A DNA stretch of 28,104 bases from an uncultured Eubacteriales bacterium (GTDB taxonomy: Bacteria > Bacillota > Clostridia > Oscillospirales > CAG-272), in NCBI GenBank assembly GCA_900545935.1, contig URAP01000023.1:1-28104 (forward strand), written 5' to 3'. Below, one piece after another: positions 21,575 to 28,104 of the stretch. Within the stretch, counting starts at the first letter, position 1, and every line of letters starts with the position of its first letter. The position numbers and the translations under genes were made by a program. A model generated the notes under the pieces. The model saw only the letters and a list, made by a program, of their open reading frames with translations, was not told the origin of the DNA and searched no databases.

Positions 21575-23977
21575 TTACTTTGCTACGATATTTACGAGCT
21601 TGCCGGGAACGTAGATCTCCTTGATTACCGTCTTGCCCTCAAGATTAGCAGCCACACGAGCATCAGCCTTTGCGGCTGCGATAGCCTCCTCGCTCGTTGC
21701 GGAGACAGGAATGGTGACCGTTCCGCGCAGCTTTCCGCATACCTGAACGGCGATCTCTACGGTATCGTCAACAGTCTTGGACTCGTCGTATTCCGGCCAC
21801 GGTGCAACAGAGGCAAAGCCCTCCCCGCCTATAGCAGCCCACAGCTCCTCACACACGTGCGGTGCAAACGGGCTGAGAATACGGATGAATACCGACAGCT
21901 CGTCAAGCGTGAGCGAGCCGTGGTCGCAGATATCGTTGAGCAGGGTCATCATTGCGGCTATGGCGGTATTGAACTTCATAGCCTCGATATCCTCAGTAAC
22001 CTTTTTGACGGTCTTATGGAATGCGCTCGAAAGCTCGGGAGTCTCGCCTCTGCCCGACGCGATATCGGTCAAGGAAGCGACACGGTCGAGAAAGCGCTTG
22101 CAGCCGCGGACGGAATTATCGTTCCACGGTGCGGCAGAGCCGTAATCACCCATAAAGAGTACATAGGTACGGAGCGTATCCGCGCCGAACTTGTCGACGA
22201 CATCGTTAGGGTCAACGACGTTGCCGAGTGACTTTGACATCTTAACTCCGTTCGCTCCGAGTATCATGCCCTGCGCCGAGCGCTTAGCATAGGGCTCCGG
22301 CGTGGGAACAACACCGATATCGTAGAGAAAACGGTACCAAAAGCGCGAATAAATAAGGTGTCGGGTTACATGCTCCATTCCGCCGTTGTACCAGTCTACG
22401 GGAAGCCAGTATTTCATAGCCTCCGGATCGGCGAGCGCATTATCGTTGTGCGGGTCGACATAGCGGATAAAGTACCACGACGAGCCCGCCCACTGAGGCA
22501 TGGTATCGGTCTCGCGCTTTGCCTGTCCTCCGCACTTCGGACAGGTGCAGTTGACGAACGAATCTATCTTTGCGAGCGGAGACTCGCCGCCCTCGCCCGG
22601 CTCGAAATTCTCAACATCGGGCAGACGGAGAGGAAGCTCATCATAGGGAACGCCGACCATGCCGCACTTCGGGCAGTGCACGATCGGGATAGGCTCGCCC
22701 CAATAGCGCTGACGGTTGAACGCCCAGTCCTTCATCTTGTACTGAACACCGCGCTCGCCTATTCCCTTCTCCTCGAGGTAGTCGAGCATACGCTCGATAG
22801 AGTCCTTTTTGTTCGTATAGCCGTTGAGGAAATCGGAGTTAATCATACGTCCGTCTCCGGTGTATGCTCCATCCTCGATATTGCCTCCCTCGATAACCGG
22901 GATAATATCAATACCGAATTTACGGGCAAAGTCGTAGTCGCGCTCATCGTGTGCGGGAACAGCCATGATGGCGCCCGTTCCGTAGCCCATCATAACATAG
23001 TCGGAGATATAGACCGGTATCTCGGCTCCGGTGATGGGATTTATCGCGCTGATACCGTCGAGACGAACGCCCGTCTTGTCCTTGACGAGCTGCGTACGCT
23101 CAAATTCGGTCTTTTTCGCACATTCCTCGCGGTATGCGCCGACCTCGTCCATATTGGCAATGCGGTCGGCATGACGGTCGATGACCGGATGCTCGGGCGC
23201 AATTACCATAAAGGTAACGCCGAACAGCGTATCCGGACGGGTGGTATAGATGCGCAGACTCTCATCAAGTCCGGCAAGTGTGAAATTGACAAACGCTCCG
23301 GTCGAGCGTCCTATCCAGTTCTCCTGCTGCATACGGATATTTGCGGGGTAATCGACGTGCCTGAGACCGTCGAGCAGCTTATCGGCATATGCGGTTATGC
23401 GCAGATACCACACATCCTTGGAGCGCTGAACGACCTCGCTGTGGCATATATCGCACTTGCCGCCCTGAGAATCCTCATTCGAGAGGACGCACTTGCAGGA
23501 CGGGCAATAATTAACAAGGGTTTTATCGCGGAAAACAAGTCCCGCATCGAACATCTTGCGGAAAATCCACTGCGTCCACTTATAATAACTCTCGTCGGTG
23601 GTATCCACCGTTCTCGTCCAGTCGAACGAGAAGCCTACGCGCTTGAGCTGCTCAATAAAATGATGAATATTTTTATCGGTCACCGCGCGCGGGTGCATAT
23701 TGTTCTTTATCGCATAGTTCTCGGTAGGCAGGCCGAATGCATCAAAGCCGATAGGAAACAGAACATTATAGCCCTGCATACGGCGCTTGCGGCTGACCAC
23801 CTCAAGTCCCGAATATGCCTTGATATGTCCGACGTGCATTCCCGCACCCGACGGGTACGGAAACTCGACAAGCCCGTAAAACTTAGGCTTTGACCTGTCG
23901 TCGGAGGCATGAAAGATGCCTGCCTCCTCCCATTTGTCCTGCCACTTTTTGTCCGATGTCGTAAAATCGTATTTCAT
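21575..23977 (-). CDS. leuS: Leucyl-tRNA synthetase
   Basis: LeuRS (800 aa), a class I synthetase charging tRNA-Leu. HIGH-type motif MHVGH lies at residues 47-51 (FPYPSGAGMHVGHIKAYSG). A cysteine-rich zinc segment (NYCPSCKCVLSNEDSQGGKC) and the CP1 editing domain (TTRPDTLFGVTFMVIAPEH) follow. KMSKS is intact (GVKMSKSLGNVVDP), and the C-terminal anticodon and LeuRS-specific domains end with VNIVAK. Length is normal. The ATG at 23977 has GAGGG ~9 bases upstream. It follows rsfS by 36 bp and is probably the last gene of the nadD operon. No T-box leader is seen, consistent with its internal position. Confidence 0.98.
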   Translation of the reverse strand: MKYDFTTSDKKWQDKWEEAGIFHASDDRSKPKFYGLVEFPYPSGAGMHVGHIKAYSGLEVVSRKRRMQGYNVLFPIGFDAFGLPTENYAIKNNMHPRAVTDKNIHHFIEQLKRVGFSFDWTRTVDTTDESYYKWTQWIFRKMFDAGLVFRDKTLVNYCPSCKCVLSNEDSQGGKCDICHSEVVQRSKDVWYLRITAYADKLLDGLRHVDYPANIRMQQENWIGRSTGAFVNFTLAGLDESLRIYTTRPDTLFGVTFMVIAPEHPVIDRHADRIANMDEVGAYREECAKKTEFERTQLVKDKTGVRLDGISAINPITGAEIPVYISDYVMMGYGTGAIMAVPAHDERDYDFARKFGIDIIPVIEGGNIEDGAYTGDGRMINSDFLNGYTNKKDSIERMLDYLEEKGIGERGVQYKMKDWAFNRQRYWGEPIPIVHCPKCGMVGVPYDELPLRLPDVENFEPGEGGESPLAKIDSFVNCTCPKCGGQAKRETDTMPQWAGSSWYFIRYVDPHNDNALADPEAMKYWLPVDWYNGGMEHVTRHLIYSRFWYRFLYDIGVVPTPEPYAKRSAQGMILGANGVKMSKSLGNVVDPNDVVDKFGADTLRTYVLFMGDYGSAAPWNDNSVRGCKRFLDRVASLTDIASGRGETPELSSAFHKTVKKVTEDIEAMKFNTAIAAMMTLLNDICDHGSLTLDELSVFIRILSPFAPHVCEELWAAIGGEGFASVAPWPEYDESKTVDDTVEIAVQVCGKLRGTVTIPVSATSEEAIAAAKADARVAANLEGKTVIKEIYVPGKLVNIVAK

Positions 23978-24013
23978 ACAGCCGTCCCTCTTTATGTATT
24001 GATACGCCGATGC

Positions 24014-24574
24014 TCAGTCGACGAGAAGTGAGTCGATGTCTATCTCCTCGGCATCGCCCCAGAGCTTTTCGAGATTGTAGAAATTCCGCGTTTCGCGGTC
24101 GAAGATGTGGACGATGACCGAGGCATAGTCCATGATTATCCAACTCGCCTCGTTATAGCCCTCGATGTGACCGGGGTATACGCCTACCTCCGACAGCCTC
24201 TCCTCGAGCTCGCCCGAGAGTGCGCGCAGCTGAGTATTTGACGTACCCGTGCACATTACAAAGTAGTCGGCAATGATCGTCTTATCCGCAACGCGCAGCA
24301 CCTTGAGCCCGCGTGCCTTCTTGGAGTCGAGTACGCGAACTACCGCGCGCAGCAGATCCTCCGGCCGGCTAAGCTCGTCGGGAATTATCGCGCGGTGACT
24401 GTCTCGGTCGGTCATGACAAGCGTCTCGTAGCTTATCTCGGTATAGTCCTCATCGTCGGTCAACTCATCGTCGGCTGGCTCGCCGTTCTCAAGCTCCTCC
24501 TCGATATATACCTCTTCATACTCCGCGCCGTCGGCATCGCTCTCAGGGAGACCGCCGAGCAGCTCGTCATTCAT
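24014..24574 (-). CDS. rsfS: Ribosomal silencing factor RsfS with acidic N-terminal extension
   Basis: RsfS binds ribosomal protein uL14 and blocks 30S-50S joining when nutrients fall. The RsfS domain occupies the last ~120 residues: LLRAVVRVLDSKKARGLKVL, TIIADYFVMCTGTSNTQLRAL, GYNEASWIIMDYASVIVHIF and FYNLEKLWGDAEEID. Ahead of it lies a ~65-residue very acidic, probably disordered extension (EYEEVYIEEELENGEPADDE), whereas typical RsfS is 105-130 aa. AAGGA precedes the ATG at 24574; the ATG at 24589 lacks a Shine-Dalgarno but would add only 5 residues. Located between the LCP gene and leuS, as in many Firmicutes. Confidence 0.93.
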   Translation of the reverse strand: MNDELLGGLPESDADGAEYEEVYIEEELENGEPADDELTDDEDYTEISYETLVMTDRDSHRAIIPDELSRPEDLLRAVVRVLDSKKARGLKVLRVADKTIIADYFVMCTGTSNTQLRALSGELEERLSEVGVYPGHIEGYNEASWIIMDYASVIVHIFDRETRNFYNLEKLWGDAEEIDIDSLLVD

Positions 24575-24589
24575 ATTATCCTTTTCCAT

Positions 24590-24782
24590 GTTCGTTTTGC
24601 GCTGTCGGGCGCTTCCTTTCATATGTATCGCGATACCGCACGGCGGCGCATGCTTCGGCTGTACCGCCGAACATATATGCGCCTCTGCACCGTGCATGTG
24701 CCGCATCGGAGCCACTCTGCCGTCAGAGCCTCCGTCAGGTCTTTAAATTGATATATTCTGTCCGATTTGCCGTATCGCCGTA
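24590..24782. other. Spacer between the LCP gene and rsfS with two hairpins
   Basis: About 190 bp without a gene. It contains TCGGC-TGTACC-GCCGA and a stem of GGAG/CTCC plus CTCTG/CAGAG around CCGT. Neither has a T-run on the minus strand. The first resembles the hairpin units upstream of asnA. Confidence 0.4.
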
Positions 24783-26426
24783 TCAGTTGCTTCTGCTGCC
24801 GGTACGTGCGATCTCAAGTCCGTTGTCGTTGATATCGCTTGCATTGTGAATGCTGCTCTCGAGCTTTTCGGACACGGGCGCCTTGTATACGGAAGATATG
24901 CTCTCATCGGCGTTTTTGCCGAACATTCCGGTAGGATCGAACAGCGCGTCGGTTATCTCGATCTTATAAGGATTGAAATACTCATTCATCAGTTTGAGCA
25001 TGCCCGCCTTGTTCATTACATAATAAGAAGTTCCGGCATTGACCGCCTCGCCCGGCAGGGTCACAAAGTTGACATTCGACATGTCAACGTTCTTCATAAA
25101 GTTCTTGCCGAAATAGACGCAGTCAAGCACCTTCATATCGGTATTGACCATGTTTATCGCGGTCTCCGCAAGCTTCGGCACCGTCGAGATAGAGAGATTG
25201 TTCTTTATCTGACGGCACAGTGCACTCATGAACACCTTCATAGCGTCAACTCGTCCGATATCACCCTGAGCATAGCCGTTATTTCCCTTGCGGAAGCGGA
25301 TATACTTCTCGGCAGAATCGCCGTCGAGCACCTGCTGTCCCTTTTTGAGATGGATATACAGATCCTGCTCGGAATCCTCGTAATCCATGTCACAGGGCAG
25401 GTCTATCGGAACACCGCCGATCGCATCGACAAGATCGCCGAACTGGTCGAGGTCGACCATAGCCCAGAAGTCGATCGGAATACCGAGTCCTCGCTCGAGC
25501 ACATCGGTCATGCCCTCCATGCCGCTGCGTATGCGTGCGTTTGAATCCTTGATGGTAGTGTCACGCTCTATAGCAAACAGACTGTTTATCTTGTGTGCGC
25601 TGCCGCCGAGCTCAAAGTAGGTGTCGCGAGGTATCTGTATAACCGATATCTTCTCATTCGTTACGTCGTAGGAGGCGAGCATAATAACGTCGGTATTTAC
25701 CGCAACCTGGTCATGACCTACGACAAGCATGGTATAATAGCCCGATTTGCGCTCTATGCTGCTTGCCGCGGGTACCGGAGGCGTGCCGTCGTCATCGACC
25801 GTCTCGCTGACCGGCTCTGTAACGATATCGGTTATGGGACCGGGATCCTGATCCGGTGTATAATCGTTTACGACCTTCCACAGTACAAGAACAACTACCG
25901 CAAGCACCGCAACAAACGCAGCGATACTGATAAGAACGGTATTTCTGCGGCGGCGACGGCGTGCCGCATTATCCATCGGCCTCTTTCCGCCGGGACGTCC
26001 CTGCTGCGGTCTGCCGGAGCGGTCGGTGCTGCGAGCGGTGCGTCCGTTGCCGGACGGATTCGGTCTGCCGCTCTGAGCAGCTCTCGGTGCGCCGCTCTGA
26101 GCAGGTCTGCCGGACTGTACGTCGCGGCTCTGTCCCACAGGTGCATTCACGCGCGGTGCGCCGCCCGGCAAAGCGGGATCCTGGGCTCTGCCCTGAGACG
26201 GCGACTGCTGCGACGGACGACCGGTCAAACCGCTTTGGTGCTGTGTCCCGCCGGAATGTGATGTGCCGCCGGAATTCTGCATATTGCCCGAATGCCGTGC
26301 TCCGCTCAAATGCGACACATCACGGACGGGTCTGCCGTTCTGCCCGGTGGTAGTGCCGCTCATTCGCCGCTCGCTGTTTTCACGGGAGATATTGTCGCGA
26401 TTTTCGTTTCTCTTGTTATTATCCAT
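24783..26426 (-). CDS. LytR-CpsA-Psr (LCP) family cell-wall glycopolymer ligase
   Basis: A 547-aa membrane-anchored LCP enzyme, a family that transfers teichoic acids or capsular polymers from lipid carriers to peptidoglycan. The cytoplasmic N-terminus (1-162) is low-complexity, rich in Gly/Ser/Arg/Pro/Gln, with repeated SGRP-like motifs and an Arg run (156-161). One membrane helix spans 163-184. The extracellular LCP domain begins near 231: YTMLVVGHDQ, NTDVIMLASYD (Asp246), IQIPRDTYFEL (Arg267, Asp268), HKINSLFAI, DLVDAIGGVPIDLP and YIRFRKGNNGYAQGDIGRVD. The ATG at 26426 follows AGGGGA. It lies in the nadD-yqeK-rsfS neighbourhood as in many Firmicutes. The substrate polymer cannot be read from sequence. 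Confidence 0.95.
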   Translation of the reverse strand: MDNNKRNENRDNISRENSERRMSGTTTGQNGRPVRDVSHLSGARHSGNMQNSGGTSHSGGTQHQSGLTGRPSQQSPSQGRAQDPALPGGAPRVNAPVGQSRDVQSGRPAQSGAPRAAQSGRPNPSGNGRTARSTDRSGRPQQGRPGGKRPMDNAARRRRRRNTVLISIAAFVAVLAVVVLVLWKVVNDYTPDQDPGPITDIVTEPVSETVDDDGTPPVPAASSIERKSGYYTMLVVGHDQVAVNTDVIMLASYDVTNEKISVIQIPRDTYFELGGSAHKINSLFAIERDTTIKDSNARIRSGMEGMTDVLERGLGIPIDFWAMVDLDQFGDLVDAIGGVPIDLPCDMDYEDSEQDLYIHLKKGQQVLDGDSAEKYIRFRKGNNGYAQGDIGRVDAMKVFMSALCRQIKNNLSISTVPKLAETAINMVNTDMKVLDCVYFGKNFMKNVDMSNVNFVTLPGEAVNAGTSYYVMNKAGMLKLMNEYFNPYKIEITDALFDPTGMFGKNADESISSVYKAPVSEKLESSIHNASDINDNGLEIARTGSRSN

Positions 26427-26605
26427 TTAAGTCCCCTGTTCCTCAGTTCTCTGTCAAGAATCGTATTTACCTTGTCCGAAATTATCAAATTCTTATCTTC
26501 TCAGATCTTACGGTCTTATGCAGTCTTATCTGAAATCGTTTATCATATCGAAAGGTGCACCGACGCGCATGCTCTGCCCGCACGGGTCACCGATATTTTC
26601 ATATT

Positions 26606-27265
26606 CTATTCTGTTCCGGCAATGCGGCGCAGCACCGAATTGCGTGCAACCGCTGTCATCGGAAACAGCTCCTCGCCGTCGTCGAGCAAACCGCGTATAG
26701 TCATATCAAACGACAGCAGAAGCGTACGCAGCAGATGCTTATAAAGCGCATCTCCCTTCAGTCCCTGCGCGCCTGAACAGAAATACTCTCGCAGCCGCAC
26801 ACAGTCGGGAAAGGTCCTGCCCGGCTCGATATAGTCGGCAAGATAAAGCAGCATCGAAAACAGACTCATATTCTCGCCGCCGGTCGTATGCTCATAGATA
26901 GCCTGCGCCATCTCCGCATCACAGTATTCGGTAAACTCGTCGCGTGCGAGCGCAGCCGCCGTCCAACCGTGAAAGACCTTAGGCGAATGCTCCGCGCCTG
27001 CGGGATAGCTTATTCCGTATCTGCGGCAAAGTGCAAGCTGCTCACCCGGGCTGCACTGCTTCGTTATATCGTGCAGCAGCCCCGCTGCCGACAGCCGCAG
27101 CGCATCGACCTCCGAGAAGCCGAACATCCGCGCAAGCTCTCCGCACTCACTGCTCACACCGAGCGTGTGCTTCAGCCGTCTGCCGTCCATCAGTCCCGAG
27201 CCCTCGATCCTCTGTCTGAGACTGTCAAGCAACTCGGGAGTATAATCTGTATTTTTTTCGTTCAT
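26606..27265 (-). CDS. yqeK: HD-domain diadenosine tetraphosphatase YqeK
   Basis: YqeK (219 aa) symmetrically hydrolyses Ap4A to ADP. The HD-domain ligands are visible: His33 (LKHTLGV), His65-Asp66 (GLLHDITK), His99 (FHGWTAA), His126 (YEHTTGG) and Asp144 (YLADYIEPGR). LADYIEPGRTFPDCVRLRE is characteristic of YqeK. The ATG at 27265 is chosen because upstream in-frame sequence to 27355 is intergenic in character; its ribosome site is weak. In the nadD operon order, 241 bp after nadD. Confidence 0.95.
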   Translation of the reverse strand: MNEKNTDYTPELLDSLRQRIEGSGLMDGRRLKHTLGVSSECGELARMFGFSEVDALRLSAAGLLHDITKQCSPGEQLALCRRYGISYPAGAEHSPKVFHGWTAAALARDEFTEYCDAEMAQAIYEHTTGGENMSLFSMLLYLADYIEPGRTFPDCVRLREYFCSGAQGLKGDALYKHLLRTLLLSFDMTIRGLLDDGEELFPMTAVARNSVLRRIAGTE

Positions 27266-27506
27266 TGCTCTGTTAGTTATTCCCGTATTTTCTCGGTTTA
27301 TCCTTTTTCGATGCCGCAAATCGCAAAACATCAAATCAAATATCGTAAAATTCAAGACATCGGGTCATATGCCGCGTTTTTTCTGTGTCAAGCCGTATCA
27401 TGCAATTCTTCGGGCATTCAAATCCGGCATTCAAGCGCCTTTGCATCCGGCAAGTACATGCATTCTCCGAAAATCGGTCTCGGTCGGTCTCAGTCTCCGC
27501 GCACGC
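27266..27506. other. Spacer between nadD and yqeK
   Basis: 241 bp without a supported gene. On the minus strand TTGACA is followed 16 bases later by TATGAC, a possible weak promoter for yqeK. An inverted pair CTCCGAAAA/TTTTCGGAG spans the nadD stop codon. A degenerate direct repeat around CCGGCATTCAA occurs near 27410-27460. Confidence 0.35.
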
Positions 27507-28104
27507 TTATTTTTCGGAGGCGGCATTCGCGCCGTAGCCGTACAGACCGTGCTCACGGATATAATCCTCAACGTCCGAAGGCACAAGCCCGTCTATCGGT
27601 CTGCCGCCCGCAAGCCGCTCCCGCAGCTCGGTAGATGACAACTCGAGCGCGCGCTCGTCTATCTGAGTTATACGCGCGGAAAATTCGCGCACATAGCGCT
27701 CGTGAGCCTGCTTTATAAGTGAGGTCTCGTTCGGGTCGCTCTCTCGGCGCATGAGCACGATGTGTGCAAGACGGAATACTTCCTCCGGCTCGCGCCATGC
27801 GGGCAGCGACAGAAACATATCCGTGCCGACAAGCATATATATATCGCCCTCGCTCCATAGGTGACGCAATGTATTAACAGTATAGCTCCTGCCGCCCTCT
27901 CTTATCTCGTAATCCGAGACTATCGCCTGCGGAATGCCGCCGAAAGCGCGCCGCGCCATCTCGAGTCGGTCAAACGGCGAATCGGACGGATCTATGAGCT
28001 TATGCGGCGGAATGAACGCGGGCATTATGTAGAAGATATCAGGCTGAATCGCACGTGAAAAAGCGCGTGCGGCATGAACATGTCCCGCGTGCGGCGGGGC
28101 AAAG
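27507..28104 (-). CDS. nadD: Nicotinate-nucleotide adenylyltransferase, 5' end outside the window
   Basis: NadD joins nicotinate mononucleotide and ATP to deamido-NAD in NAD synthesis. The frame enters from the window edge at FAPPHAGHVHAARAF, which is the nucleotidyltransferase GxFxPxHxGH motif, so the gene extends a few codons beyond 28104. An internal ATG at 28025 would remove that motif and is not the start. Further marks: IMPAFIPPHK, SYTVNTLRHLW, YMLVGTDMFLSLPAWREPEE and the C-terminal LSSTELRERL (the ISSTxIR motif). First visible gene of the nadD-yqeK-LCP-rsfS-leuS cluster. Confidence 0.97.
   Translation of the reverse strand, partial: FAPPHAGHVHAARAFSRAIQPDIFYIMPAFIPPHKLIDPSDSPFDRLEMARRAFGGIPQAIVSDYEIREGGRSYTVNTLRHLWSEGDIYMLVGTDMFLSLPAWREPEEVFRLAHIVLMRRESDPNETSLIKQAHERYVREFSARITQIDERALELSSTELRERLAGGRPIDGLVPSDVEDYIREHGLYGYGANAASEK

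Noticed and set aside
22358..23893. 511-residue open frame on the plus strand opposite leuS
   Set aside because: It is antisense to an intact, motif-complete leuS; long antisense frames are expected in GC-rich coding DNA and this one has no family features or ribosome site.
1..28104. Avoidance of AGATCT as evidence for the specificity of the restriction enzyme
   Set aside because: AGATCT and related RGATCY sites are visible in the window (for example near 21612 and 26503), and counts in 28 kb by eye cannot show avoidance.

Overview
The window comes from a moderately GC-rich Gram-positive bacterium, most likely a gut Clostridia member (Oscillospiraceae/Ruminococcaceae-like). The reasons are Shine-Dalgarno-led genes, consensus sigma-A promoters (TTGACA-N17-TATAAT), the nadD-yqeK-LCP-rsfS-leuS order, greA-lysS, AsnA-type asparagine synthetase, GTP-type PEP carboxykinase and an Rnf-like gene pair. 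Almost every gene is on the minus strand. The exceptions are three tRNA genes and one MATE transporter. The taxonomic placement is inference.

Layout: 1-611 is the 5' part of pckG behind a strong promoter with a 17-bp palindrome upstream. 770-1636 is ksgA/rsmA. 1736-1890 is a plus-strand tRNA-Thr(CGT) unit with consensus promoter and terminator. 1883-2827 is an FtsX/MacB-like membrane protein. 2973-5846 is a carbohydrate operon (sugar isomerase/epimerase-like protein, a broken aminotransferase, glucuronate isomerase UxaC) with a clear promoter at its head.

5870-9560 is an AT-rich accessory island between that operon and lysS. It carries a BglII-type restriction-modification pair, both proteins ending in predicted coiled coils. 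Beyond a terminator follows a string of small acidic unknown ORFs, two of which start with TTG and overlap the preceding stop as TTGA. At least one ORF there is broken.

9597-15242 is core: lysS, greA, an S41 carboxy-terminal protease, an SGNH hydrolase and asnA. The asnA leader contains three tandem hairpin repeats. 15343-15837 is trmL, followed by a 15-bp tandem repeat. 16102-19406 is an rnfC-rnfD-like pair with ATGA overlap. rnfG/E/A/B are not adjacent, RnfC has lost the expected flavin/NADH motifs, and RnfD carries a roughly 305-residue hydrophilic N-terminal extension with 15-residue repeats. This is the most unusual system in the window.

19569-19834 is a plus-strand tRNA-Met/tRNA-Glu unit, then a MATE exporter to 21452. 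21575-28104 is the housekeeping cluster transcribed as nadD (partial), yqeK, an LCP-family cell-wall ligase, rsfS and leuS. No CRISPR array, rRNA gene, phage module or transposase was seen.
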